Origin: a virus
Length of the DNA stretch: 38,618 bases
Strand: one strand, 5' to 3'
IMG/VR virus record: IMGVR_UViG_3300033148_002826
Coordinates: 1-38,618 of that record
Shown: positions 1-7,606 of the stretch, in pieces
Layout: each line of letters starts with the position of its first letter
Position numbering within the stretch: position 1 is the stretch's first letter
Position numbers and translations under genes: made by a program
The notes under the pieces: generated by a model
Databases searched by the model: none
What the model saw: the letters and a program-made list of their open reading frames with translations, nothing else
Told to the model about the DNA's origin: nothing

Positions 1-114
1 AACTTCTGAAATTATCCAAGAAACCATTAAAAGTGAATTGGATAAGGTTGAAGCACAAAAAGCTGAAGACTTAGTTGACAGCTTTATAGAGGAAATGTCT
101 AGTGATGAAAACGA
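1..114. repeat. Direct terminal repeat (left copy)
   Basis: These 114 bases recur exactly at 38505-38618. The repeat lies inside one reading frame that continues without a break across the join, which is what an overlapping assembly of a circular or circularly permuted genome produces. The unique genome length is therefore 38504 bases. Confidence 0.95.
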
Positions 115-433
115 GCGTAAGCTTATAGAGTTTCATTACAAGAATACTATCAACAAAATCGGATTCTCTCGGAAACAAATTAAAGATGACTTAGTCAAAG
201 CTCAAGCCATTGCTAATCGTAAAAAGTTAGTAAAGGAATCAAAAGAGCTTAAAGTCGCTTTAAAGGAAAGCCAATCAATTTCTAATACAGGAGTTGGTGG
301 TAATCGTGATAAGTCAGTAGTTAAAATAGATGAACTTTCTGAAGCAGATAAAACTTTTCTTCGTTCTAGCTATCGTTCGCAAGGATTTAGCGATGAACAG
401 ATAGAAGAAAAGATCGCAAAAATTAAACCTTAA
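1..433 (+). CDS. Scaffold-like acidic head protein, C-terminal part
   Basis: This is the 3' part of the gene that starts at 38194; joined across the circular ends it encodes 247 residues. The sequence is rich in Glu, Asp and Lys, has no hydrophobic core or cysteine, and is probably largely helical. The C-terminal segment (DEQIEEKIAKIKP region) looks like a short helical capsid-binding tail. Its place directly before a decoration-like gene and the major capsid gene, after terminase and portal, is the usual place of a scaffolding protein that guides procapsid assembly and is then removed. No protease domain is visible. The role is inferred from composition and position, not from a recognised family. 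The next gene starts 9 bases after its stop. Confidence 0.6.
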   Translation, partial: TSEIIQETIKSELDKVEAQKAEDLVDSFIEEMSSDENERKLIEFHYKNTINKIGFSRKQIKDDLVKAQAIANRKKLVKESKELKVALKESQSISNTGVGGNRDKSVVKIDELSEADKTFLRSSYRSQGFSDEQIEEKIAKIKP

Positions 434-442
434 TATATTATT

Positions 443-955
443 ATGGCAAAGAATGATGTAAAGATTTTAGAGATGAAGCAAGTTTCTACTAGGCAATATA
501 TTGTTGAAGATAGAACTACATCAGGTGCAACTGCCACTATTAAGCCAGGAGAACCTGTAAAGATGCGAAGTGGAGATGATAGTAACGATGTTATTATCCT
601 CGCTACTGGAGATCCTGAACAGGGTACTGACATAATGGTAGGTATTGCTGCATCTGAGAGTACTGAAACTTCTACCGAAGATGGAACTGTTGAAGTATAT
701 GTTCCTATCCCAGGTATTACTGTTATGAGGTGTAGAGCAACTACTCCTGCTAATGTTGACACAGTAGCTAAAAGATTAGCTATTATGGGAGATGTAGTTT
801 CATTTGATTTGACTGATACAACTTTCACTGTTGATGAAGATGAAGGAACTGATGATAATGTTCATGGTTTAGTTATTGTAGATGTTGATATTAATAATGG
901 AGATATTGACTTTGTACTTAAAGGTGCAGTCACTCCAGGCTTTAGTGCTTTATAA
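443..955 (+). CDS. Head decoration/stabilising-like protein
   Basis: 170 residues, acidic, with many beta-branched residues and alternating hydrophobic stretches that suggest an all-beta fold. There are no cysteines apart from one in the VMRCRATT segment. It lies between the scaffold-like gene and the major capsid gene. Small beta-rich proteins in this position often bind the outside of the shell and stabilise it. A central segment reading GTVEVYVPIPGITVMRCRA resembles the loop-plus-beta layout of capsid-stabilising proteins, but I do not recognise a specific family. The start ATG follows an AT-rich stretch without a Shine-Dalgarno sequence. A head-tail role cannot be excluded. Confidence 0.55.
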   Translation: MAKNDVKILEMKQVSTRQYIVEDRTTSGATATIKPGEPVKMRSGDDSNDVIILATGDPEQGTDIMVGIAASESTETSTEDGTVEVYVPIPGITVMRCRATTPANVDTVAKRLAIMGDVVSFDLTDTTFTVDEDEGTDDNVHGLVIVDVDINNGDIDFVLKGAVTPGFSAL

Positions 956-970
956 CGCTGATAAAAGATT

Positions 971-1903
971 ATGAGTTTTAGTTCAGGTTTAAATCCTAAT
1001 GTTGTTAAAACAAGACTTGATGATGTATTTTATCAAGAGTTTAATGGAGAGCAATTGCCTCAATTGGCTACTGCTCAAGATCCTAATGTTTTTCAACAAG
1101 AAACAACCGATCGTCAAGCTGAAATCCAAGAAGTGTTCAAAGGCTCAGGTTATTGGGAAGAGAGAGCTGAAGAACAAGATGTTTCTTCAGGAAACGCTAG
1201 AATCAATAACTTGATTACATTTACAGTAACTAATTTCGCAAAATCAGAAGACATACCTAAAAATATGTTTGACGATAACTTGCATAGTGCTGTGAATAAA
1301 ATGATTGGTGATTTTGGAAGAACTGCAAGAGTTACTCGTGATAAAAACGCTTTTGCTACTTATAGGAATAGTTTTACTACTGCATTGACTGCAGATGGTT
1401 CAACATTGTTTTCTGATTCTCATACTAACTTAAATGGCGACACTGTTGATAACAAGCTTACAGCTGTTTTAACAACCACCTCTTTAGAGGACGCTATTGT
1501 TAAGTTAGGAGAGCAATTAGCACAAGATGGAACTATTAGCGGACACATGCCAGCTACATTACTTGTTCCTATGAAGCTATTTAAGGAAGCCGTTGAATTA
1601 ACCGATTCTCAATTAACTCCAGATTCTGCTAACAACGCAGTTAACTGGATTAGTTCTAAATACGGAATCATGGTTAAGACTTCTCCTTTCTTAGGTGCAA
1701 CAGCAGGCGGTTCTGATACAGCTTGGTTCTTGTTAGCTAAAAATCACTCAATTAGTCGTTGGGTTAGACAAGCAGTTGAAACTACTTTAGTAGATTGGAA
1801 GATCCAAAGAAACAACAACTATATTTATAAGGGAGAATTCCGAGAAGTTGTCGGAGCTATTTCTTATGAAGGATCTGTTGGTTCTACTGGTGTTGGAGCA
1901 TAG
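971..1903 (+). CDS. Major capsid protein (HK97-fold type)
   Basis: 310 residues, a usual length for a processed or delta-less HK97-type capsid protein. Residues about 142-156 carry the pattern ADGSTLFSDSHTNL, typical of a widespread phage capsid family in which LFS..H.NL follows the A/P-domain strand. The N-terminal 90 residues are polar and helical (possible N-arm and E-loop). The C-terminal part, around VDWKIQRNNNYIYKGEFREVVG, looks like the closing beta-strands of the A domain. Genes for scaffold-like and decoration-like proteins precede it, and a hairpin lies just downstream. The leader ATAACGCTGATAAAAG before the start also occurs, nearly unchanged, before the gene at 2264. Confidence 0.85.
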   Translation: MSFSSGLNPNVVKTRLDDVFYQEFNGEQLPQLATAQDPNVFQQETTDRQAEIQEVFKGSGYWEERAEEQDVSSGNARINNLITFTVTNFAKSEDIPKNMFDDNLHSAVNKMIGDFGRTARVTRDKNAFATYRNSFTTALTADGSTLFSDSHTNLNGDTVDNKLTAVLTTTSLEDAIVKLGEQLAQDGTISGHMPATLLVPMKLFKEAVELTDSQLTPDSANNAVNWISSKYGIMVKTSPFLGATAGGSDTAWFLLAKNHSISRWVRQAVETTLVDWKIQRNNNYIYKGEFREVVGAISYEGSVGSTGVGA

Positions 1904-1911
1904 CAATTTTT

Positions 1912-1952
1912 GTGGGTTTATGAGATAGCTACCTTGTTAGGCTAAAACCCAC
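1912..1952 (+). terminator. Hairpin after the capsid gene
   Basis: GTGGGTTT (1912-1919) pairs perfectly with AAACCCAC (1945-1952). A smaller nested hairpin can form inside (TAG/CTA plus CCT/AGG). No long T-run follows, so this is more likely a partial terminator or an mRNA-stabilising or processing hairpin that sets capsid mRNA apart from downstream genes. The loop contains CCTTGTTAG, which also occurs beside the hairpin at 3386. Confidence 0.5.
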
Positions 1953-1997
1953 TCCAATATAGTTTATATCTTAGCTTCCAGAATAAACTTCAGGAAA

Positions 1998-2270
1998 ATG
2001 AAGCGTATATTTAAAAAACATTCCACTAAAGCTGAAAGGAGATTATATGAGATTCTTAAAGAATTACATATACCTTTCAAGCATAGATGGATAATAGGTG
2101 GTCGTGAGGTAGATTTCGTTATCGGAAAGTATTGTATTGAAATTGATGGACATTCTCAAGAAGGAGAAAAAAATGTTCAACTTGTGAAAGCAGGATATAT
2201 TCCAATACATCTTTCTAATAGTGAACTCTATGATAAGAAAAAAATAATAACGCTGATAAAAAAATGTTGA
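1998..2270 (+). CDS. Small Vsr/DUF559-type endonuclease
   Basis: 90 residues. The N-terminus has the HSTKAERRLYEIL pattern seen in Vsr-like and DUF559 nucleases, followed by GREVDFVIGKYCIEIDGHS. D39, E48 and D50, with H52, form a plausible PD-(D/E)XK / EDxHD active site. Free-standing proteins of this kind are often mobile nucleases of the Vsr fold in phage genomes. Its location between the capsid gene and a structural gene, where it has no evident virion role, fits insertion as a selfish gene. It overlaps the next gene by 7 bases. The 3' end of this gene also carries the TAACGCTGATAAAA stretch that precedes the capsid start, so it may supply the translation start region for the downstream gene. 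Confidence 0.75.
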   Translation: MKRIFKKHSTKAERRLYEILKELHIPFKHRWIIGGREVDFVIGKYCIEIDGHSQEGEKNVQLVKAGYIPIHLSNSELYDKKKIITLIKKC

Positions 2271-3229
2271 CTAATTTTCCAAACGGAGCATCATCTTTCG
2301 GAATCCCTTTAATGGGAGGAGGCGGTATTCCCGCTATGTACGGAGATGTTTGGTTCGTAGATGCTCGTAATGGCTCTGATGACAATAACGGAAAGTCAAA
2401 AGATAGAGCTTTTGCGACATTAAGCAAAGCTGAAGATGTAGCTACTTCTAATAACAACGATGTCATTCTTATTGATGGTGATTCAACTATCTCTGAAGAT
2501 AGTATGATTACTTGGGATAAGAATCGTATTCATGTTGTTGGTCTTGGTGGTGGATTTATTACTGGTCAAAGAACTAAGATTCAACTTAATGCAACTGGTA
2601 TTGCTGCTGCTGTTGAAGCTACTATTAAATTAACAGGAGTAGGAAACACATTCAGTAATCTAAAGATTATGAATGCTGGAACTGATGCTGCAAGTGTTGC
2701 TGCCGTAATTGACGCTGGAGAAGCTAATGTATGGTACAACTGTTCTTTCATGAAGTTTAGTGATTTAGGAGAAACAGCTGTAGCTGACTTTATTTGTCGT
2801 TCAGATAGTACTTCTTACATTAACTGTGAATTCGGATTTGATACTTTGACTCAAACAGCTGCAAGACCTACATTCTGGATTAAGAATGATGGAGCTACAA
2901 GAGCAAAGCATATTTACATGAAAGATTGTCATTTTACATGTTCTAGTTCTGAGTCTACAAAGTCTTTTATTCTAATATCTGGTACAAGTGCATTAGCATT
3001 TAGTAATATGTTTGTGAATTGTACTTTCAGTAATGCTTTAGTTTCTAGTGCAAGTGCAGCTGCTTTAGATGATGCTGTGACTTCTGTATCTGGCTTAGTA
3101 GAAGGTAATTTATTATTCGTTAATCCTGCATCTGATACAACTGAATTTTGTTCAGCTGTAACTGATCAGGTTAAGACTTATGGGCCTGTAACATCAGCAC
3201 AAGCTGGTGAAGCTGGAACTCCATCATAA
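2264..3229 (+). CDS. Right-handed beta-helix virion protein
   Basis: 321 residues. The segment WFVDARNGSDDNNGKSKDRA (about residues 29-48) is the classic start of DUF1565/pectate-lyase-like parallel beta-helix proteins. After it come repeated short strands with asparagine- and cysteine-rich turns (YNCSFMKF, INCEFGFD, KDCHFTCS, VNCTFSNA), consistent with successive coils of a beta-helix. Such proteins serve as tailspikes, fibre shafts or virion surface proteins and may bind or cleave polysaccharide. No catalytic residues could be assigned. It sits directly after the head genes, so a head fibre or tailspike role is equally possible. The start overlaps the preceding nuclease gene by 7 bases. Confidence 0.65.
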   Translation: MLTNFPNGASSFGIPLMGGGGIPAMYGDVWFVDARNGSDDNNGKSKDRAFATLSKAEDVATSNNNDVILIDGDSTISEDSMITWDKNRIHVVGLGGGFITGQRTKIQLNATGIAAAVEATIKLTGVGNTFSNLKIMNAGTDAASVAAVIDAGEANVWYNCSFMKFSDLGETAVADFICRSDSTSYINCEFGFDTLTQTAARPTFWIKNDGATRAKHIYMKDCHFTCSSSESTKSFILISGTSALAFSNMFVNCTFSNALVSSASAAALDDAVTSVSGLVEGNLLFVNPASDTTEFCSAVTDQVKTYGPVTSAQAGEAGTPS

Positions 3230-3233
3230 TCTT

Positions 3234-3368
3234 ATGACTAAGAAAATAGAAGAAGCCAAAATAGAGAAGAAATTAAAGAAAGAAACTGAATATCCAGTTG
3301 TTGATCAACCTATCACTAACTCTGATATGGTTGAAGCAGGATTTACTAGTTACAAAGAAGAAAAATAG
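3234..3368 (+). CDS. Small charged hypothetical protein
   Basis: 44 residues, running from MTKKIEEAKIEKKLKKE through a PVVDQP segment to a GFTSYKEEK end. The first 20 residues are a Lys/Glu-rich helix and the rest is polar. It starts 4 bases after the stop of the beta-helix gene and ends just before a strong hairpin, so it is probably the last gene of that transcript. The base composition and frame look coding. No family is recognised; small proteins like this in structural clusters can be head-tail adaptors or assembly helpers. Confidence 0.6.
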   Translation: MTKKIEEAKIEKKLKKETEYPVVDQPITNSDMVEAGFTSYKEEK

Positions 3369-3385
3369 ATTCCCTTGTTAGTCTG

Positions 3386-3445
3386 AGTGGAGGGTAATGT
3401 CCTTACTCTCCACTATAATATCAATTAATCGGTGATGTTCTCACC
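3386..3445 (+). other. Two hairpins before the gene at 3454
   Basis: The first hairpin pairs AGTGGAGGGTAA (3386-3397) with TTACTCTCCACT (3403-3414), 12 pairs with one G-U. The second pairs GGTGA (3431-3435) with TCACC (3441-3445) and ends 8 bases before the next ATG. The intergenic stretch 3369-3453 holds no other feature. There is no T-run, so a role in mRNA stability or in start-site accessibility is more likely than termination. Confidence 0.6.
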
Positions 3446-3453
3446 ACAAAATT

Positions 3454-3873
3454 ATGCCAAGACAATTCGCACAATATACTATATTAAACGCAAAAGGAGA
3501 TACTGGAGTTGGAATAAACATTCCATGTAAAGACTTCAGACATGCGGTATTTTTTTATGCCACTGATGGTGGAAGTGATGCTGCTTTAACAGTAAAGTTT
3601 CAAGGTTCAATAGGAGCTGGGATAGGAGCTGAAATGGATACAGCACCAGATTTTAGTGCTACTCAATCAGTAACTAATATGTGGGATTTTATTGAAGTTA
3701 TTGATTTAGAAGACGGATCAGCAATAGACGGAGATACTGGAGTATCAGTCGCTACTGCTGATGATTATCGTATGTTAGAAGCTAACATTAACGGACTTAA
3801 CTTTATTAACGCTAGGGTTACAGCTCATACAGCAGGCGAAATTACTGTAATCGTGCAGTTATATAACGACTAA
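3454..3873 (+). CDS. Beta-rich virion protein, hypothetical
   Basis: 139 residues, acidic, with alternating hydrophobic residues and glycine turns (KDFRHAVFFYATDGGSDAAL, ITVIVQLYND), predicting a compact beta-sandwich. The overall pattern of an N-terminal strand, a GGSDAAL turn and a C-terminal strand resembles small decoration or head-fibre base proteins. I do not recognise a specific family. It lies 1 base before the coiled-coil gene and within the virion gene block, so a structural role is likely. Confidence 0.5.
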   Translation: MPRQFAQYTILNAKGDTGVGINIPCKDFRHAVFFYATDGGSDAALTVKFQGSIGAGIGAEMDTAPDFSATQSVTNMWDFIEVIDLEDGSAIDGDTGVSVATADDYRMLEANINGLNFINARVTAHTAGEITVIVQLYND

Positions 3874-3874
3874 T

Positions 3875-4750
3875 ATGGCTTTACGATCAATACAAAGAAA
3901 TAAAAAGATTCCTAAAAAAGAGAAACAAAAAGAATTTTCTGATGCTCTTATTCGTGAGGAGGATCAACTTAAAATAATGAAACAAGAAGAAAAAGATAGA
4001 GATGATGTATTATTAGGTCAACAAGAATGGCTTGAACAGAATGAAGATGAGTTAGAAGTATTGAATGAGTCTTTAATTAAAAGGGAAAAAGAATTAAATG
4101 AATTAGCAGAGCAAAAGAATGAATTAGCTAAAAAGATAGGTGGATTAGAAGAACAATATAAATTAGGTGTAAAAAATGTTGAATTTAATGTTAATAAGAT
4201 ACTTCAAGAAAAATATAAAGACATCAAAGAAAAAGAAGACAAAATAGATTCTTTAGAAAGAAGTAAAGAAGTAATTTTAGATACTGTTAATGTTTTAAAA
4301 GGAGATTTAGAAAAATTAGGAAAAGATGAATATGAGTTATCTGAATCTATCGCTGATAAAAGAAACTTGTTAGAAGGACTTAACTATGACATCAAAGGAA
4401 AACTTGAAGAAATTAAAAAATTAGAATCTAAGGGTGAAAAATTAAATGTCAAAGAAAGTGATTTAGATAAAATATATAATGAATTAAAAACGCTTGACAA
4501 TAAGAAAGTTCAAGTTTTAAAAACATTAGAAGAATCAAAGAAAGAAATTGAAAAATTAGATGCTATAAAAGAAAAGAAACTCGGAGAAGTAACTGAAAGA
4601 GAAGCTAAAATTGAAAAAGAACAGGAACGATTAGATAACAGAGAAAAGTTTTTAAAGGAAGAAGAAGAAAGAATTACTAAAATTGGTAAGACAATTCAAA
4701 AACATTCAGATAAACACAACTTGGGTATTAATATTAATTTTGATTTATGA
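3875..4750 (+). CDS. Long coiled-coil protein
   Basis: 291 residues dominated by Glu, Lys and Leu with heptad-like spacing from about residue 20 to 275. Several long uninterrupted helical stretches end in a short IGKTIQKHSDKHNLGININF tail. There are no membrane segments and no catalytic motifs. It lies between two beta-rich virion proteins. Coiled-coil proteins of this kind can be fibre shafts, assembly chaperones or internal proteins; the sequence does not decide between these. A tape-measure role is unlikely because it is short and has no hydrophobic segments. Confidence 0.55.
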   Translation: MALRSIQRNKKIPKKEKQKEFSDALIREEDQLKIMKQEEKDRDDVLLGQQEWLEQNEDELEVLNESLIKREKELNELAEQKNELAKKIGGLEEQYKLGVKNVEFNVNKILQEKYKDIKEKEDKIDSLERSKEVILDTVNVLKGDLEKLGKDEYELSESIADKRNLLEGLNYDIKGKLEEIKKLESKGEKLNVKESDLDKIYNELKTLDNKKVQVLKTLEESKKEIEKLDAIKEKKLGEVTEREAKIEKEQERLDNREKFLKEEEERITKIGKTIQKHSDKHNLGININFDL

Positions 4751-4753
4751 AAA

Positions 4754-5029
4754 ATGGCAAGAACAGAAGCATCAAAAATAACTCAATCGTTAGAAGATGG
4801 AACATTTTTCGTAGATAAAGAAACTCCAGTTGGAGCTATAAATGGTGTAAATACGAGTTTTACTTTAGCAAACACGCCAAATCCTTCTATCTCATTAAGA
4901 GTAAAGGTTAATGGTGTTGACATGTTATTAACAACAGATTATTCAATAATAGGGGATACTTTAACCATGGTTGTAGCACCTCGTTCAGGTGAATCTATAC
5001 GAGTATGGTACAGAGTTGAACCAGTATAA
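4754..5029 (+). CDS. Small beta-rich virion protein
   Basis: 91 residues. After a polar N-terminus comes a pattern of short strands, ETPVGAINGVNTSFTLANTP then VNGVDMLLTTDYSIIGDTL, ending in ESIRVWYRV. This motif order (GxxNGVNxxFTLxxxP, VNGVxxxxxxDYxxxGxxI, RVWYR) is common in phage baseplate, fibre-adaptor and collar proteins as a small beta domain. It is followed after 4 bases by the anchored fibre-like protein, so it may connect fibre to capsid or tail. No enzymatic motif is seen. Confidence 0.6.
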   Translation: MARTEASKITQSLEDGTFFVDKETPVGAINGVNTSFTLANTPNPSISLRVKVNGVDMLLTTDYSIIGDTLTMVVAPRSGESIRVWYRVEPV

Positions 5030-5033
5030 ATAT

Positions 5034-5867
5034 ATGAAAGATAAATTATTTTTAATAATGATACTTTTAGTAATCGTTTTGACCATTGGAGGTATTTATT
5101 ATTCAATTCAAAGTTCAAAGACTGAACTAGAAGTAGACATTCCATTAAGTGGAAGAACTCATACTAGTAGTGATTTTGGAGATCAAAACATTACTACCAG
5201 TGGAACAATAACAGGTGGTACATTGACAGATGGAACAGCAACCATTGCTTCAGGAGTAGGAACTTTTACTGGTCTAGCTCTTACAACAGGAGATTTAGAC
5301 ATTAATGGCAACTTTTTGGCACTAGATGTTGATGGAAATACTCAGATAAGATCGTATGATGACAACATTATTAGTTTTGACATTGGAGAAACAGGAACAG
5401 GAGATTTCTTATTCTCTACAACGAAGCTTGATCTTAATGGCAATAATTTAGAAAGAGGAGGTAATCTTGAAGCAGATACTATTTCAGATACTACCCCTAT
5501 TTTATTGATGGGGTTAAGTTCTGCAAACATAACATTTTATAAGCCAATCGCATTTTCAGTAGATAGAGATACAATAGCTGATACAGGAGATGGATCTGTA
5601 GCTACCCATACATTAACTCCAACTACTAGTTATGTAGAACTTACTTGTAACGATGATGATGGTGCTTGTGAGATTACAATGGGAGAAACTAGTGTGCTTG
5701 AAGCTACTCATGTGACAATAACAAGTTTAACTGCTAATACATGTACTTTTGCTGATACTCCTAATGTGTCTGAATTAGCAGGAGGTTTTGTTATGGGTCA
5801 ATATGACACACTTGAATTAATATATACAGGAGATAGATGGGTAGAAGTAAGTAGGTCAAATAATTAA
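5034..5867 (+). CDS. Membrane-anchored fibre-like protein
   Basis: 277 residues from the ATG at 5034; an upstream in-frame start at 4989 would overlap the preceding gene and is less likely. Residues about 4-26 (LFLIMILLVIVLTIGGIYYS) form one strong transmembrane or uncleaved signal segment. The rest is a Thr/Gly/Ser-rich beta repeat region (TTSGTITGGTLTDGTATIAS, GLALTTGDLDINGNFLALD), typical of fibre shafts, with a C-terminal region containing two conserved-looking cysteines (VELTCNDDDGACEIT). A virion fibre with a membrane anchor is unusual. It could be a host-surface or envelope-associated protein encoded in the fibre cluster. Confidence 0.6.
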   Translation: MKDKLFLIMILLVIVLTIGGIYYSIQSSKTELEVDIPLSGRTHTSSDFGDQNITTSGTITGGTLTDGTATIASGVGTFTGLALTTGDLDINGNFLALDVDGNTQIRSYDDNIISFDIGETGTGDFLFSTTKLDLNGNNLERGGNLEADTISDTTPILLMGLSSANITFYKPIAFSVDRDTIADTGDGSVATHTLTPTTSYVELTCNDDDGACEITMGETSVLEATHVTITSLTANTCTFADTPNVSELAGGFVMGQYDTLELIYTGDRWVEVSRSNN

Positions 5868-5868
5868 A

Positions 5869-7455
5869 ATGAAGAAAACAATAATAGCATCAATAATTGT
5901 ATTTTTACTAAGTTTTGGAATAGCTTGGGCTGTTGTTGTGTTTCCTTACCAAGGAGGAACTGGTGTTGGTACTGCCCCAACCACAGGACAAATGTTAGTA
6001 GGAACAGCAGATGGTGTATATGAAGTTGCTACTAATGTTGACATTCAAGCTGGTAATTTTACTACCACAGGAACACTTGGAGCAGGAGCAACCATAGTGA
6101 CTTCATTAGATGCAGGTTCAGGAGCCATTACCACAACAGGTACAGGAAGATTTGATGGTGGATTAGTTGATAATTTAGATACAAAAGTTATTGATATTGT
6201 AAGCAATAACCTGATTTATGCAACTGGAGACATTACTACGGTAGATTGGAGTACTTTATATTTAAACGATATAACTGAAGTTTTATCTGTTGACTGGGGG
6301 AGTAGACAACTAATAGCAAGTGATGGATCTACTCAATTAGATTGGGATACAGCAGGAACATTAGATTTTCAAGATAATAATCTCACTACCACAGGTACAT
6401 TTGAATCTGGTAATTTAACAATAGATGTTCCTTCTGGTGACCCTACATTATTTTACGAAATAAATAATGTAGAAAAAGCAAAAATATATCTTGATGACGA
6501 CGCTGATGATAGGATGATATTTGATGTCGGTGGAAATCCAATAATGCAATTACATCCTACTGGTAGAACTATGAGTATTAATACTGCTCTTACAAGAGGA
6601 AATCTGTATGTAAAGGCATCAACTAATTCAGATGGACTTGTTTCTATTCAAGGTGATGGTGGAACTTATAGTTCTATGTTGGTATTAGAAGAAGCTAATA
6701 ATTACGGAATGGCTTTTGAATATGACCATTCTAATATTGGTTATATAGGAATGATGAATGGAGTAGCACCTGATGGGGCTTGGACCAAACTGATTAAAAT
6801 GGCTCGGGCTGATACTTATGTAGAATTTCCTGCTGGTGATGTAAATGTAACTGGTGGAGATGTCAACATAACTGCTGGTGAATTAGAAATCACTTCTATT
6901 ACTGATCCTCAATTACGCCTTACTCATACAGATGGAGTAGACGAAGCTGATTTCTATGTTGATAGTGATGGAGATTTATTTACAACTTCAACAAGTGGTA
7001 ATCATTGGTTAGGAAATGGAGGAGATGTAGATTATACTCTTGGATTTTATGGCAACACCAAACAAGGTTATTTTAGTTGGATGGAAGATGAGGACTACTT
7101 TCAATTCGCAGACCATATCAATTTACCTAATAATATAGAATTAAAACTTGGGACGACAGTCACTGATTTTAGAATATGGGGAAGTGGAGGTGGTGTTGGC
7201 AATATAAAAGTAAATACAGAATTACATTTGGGTAATAGTATTACTAATTTTCTTAAGATTGGTAATGGTGGAAATGTAAGTTTTGTAGGTGGTGCTGGAT
7301 TTTATCCAAAAGTATCAGAACAAGATGCTCAACCCGCTCTAACTGTTGGAGAAATGCGTGTATGGGTAGATACCAATGACAGCAATAGAACCTATTTAAT
7401 GTATAGAAAATCAGTAGCAGCAGGGTCAGCTACAGTTAAAATAGAATTACAATGA
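5869..7455 (+). CDS. Fibre protein with N-terminal signal peptide
   Basis: 528 residues. Residues 1-21 (KKTIIASIIVFLLSFGIAWA) look like a classical cleavable signal peptide with an AWA site. The mature part starts with FPYQGGTGVGTAPTTGQM, a common fibre N-terminal motif. It is followed by Thr/Gly-rich repeats (TTTGTLGAG, TTTGTGRFDGG), then a larger mixed region and a compact end, TYLMYRKSVAAGSATVKIEL, typical of trimeric fibre tips. It forms a pair with the anchored protein at 5034, 1 base upstream. Export by the host Sec system is what the signal peptide implies, which is odd for a phage tail fibre. A remnant of another fibre tip follows in the +1 frame. Confidence 0.65.
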   Translation: MKKTIIASIIVFLLSFGIAWAVVVFPYQGGTGVGTAPTTGQMLVGTADGVYEVATNVDIQAGNFTTTGTLGAGATIVTSLDAGSGAITTTGTGRFDGGLVDNLDTKVIDIVSNNLIYATGDITTVDWSTLYLNDITEVLSVDWGSRQLIASDGSTQLDWDTAGTLDFQDNNLTTTGTFESGNLTIDVPSGDPTLFYEINNVEKAKIYLDDDADDRMIFDVGGNPIMQLHPTGRTMSINTALTRGNLYVKASTNSDGLVSIQGDGGTYSSMLVLEEANNYGMAFEYDHSNIGYIGMMNGVAPDGAWTKLIKMARADTYVEFPAGDVNVTGGDVNITAGELEITSITDPQLRLTHTDGVDEADFYVDSDGDLFTTSTSGNHWLGNGGDVDYTLGFYGNTKQGYFSWMEDEDYFQFADHINLPNNIELKLGTTVTDFRIWGSGGGVGNIKVNTELHLGNSITNFLKIGNGGNVSFVGGAGFYPKVSEQDAQPALTVGEMRVWVDTNDSNRTYLMYRKSVAAGSATVKIELQ

Positions 7456-7594
7456 ATACACTTTATGCACAACAGCTTTATTAAATTTAACTGCAGGTCA
7501 AACAGTGGAATTAGCCATAAGGACAATAGATGCAGGAAATCCTACAATAATAGTTGACTGCGTTAACTTAAATATCACACATATAGGAGAATAA
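7454..7594 (+). pseudogene. Fibre-tip remnant in the +1 frame
   Basis: Directly after the fibre stop codon, frame 2 is open from 7445 to 7594 and reads like the C-terminal strands of a C1q/TNF-like fibre tip: TALLNLTAGQTVELAIRTID, then PTIIVDCVNLNITHIGE. There is no in-frame ATG and no plausible start. This is either the end of a lost second tip domain left after deletion, or the real end of the fibre reached by +1 frameshifting at CAA-TGA-A. The fibre already has a natural-looking end, so a remnant is preferred. Confidence 0.6.
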
Positions 7595-7606
7595 ACTAAT
7601 AATAAA

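Noticed and set aside
430-828. Minus-strand 132-residue frame opposite the decoration-like gene
   Set aside because: Shadow of the real gene; low-complexity hydrophobic product and no leader. The same applies to other minus-strand frames in the virion cluster.
7445-7594. Alternative genetic code (TGA read as an amino acid)
   Set aside because: Reading through TGA in the same frame gives non-protein-like sequence and many other genes end in TGA; the signal is in the +1 frame.
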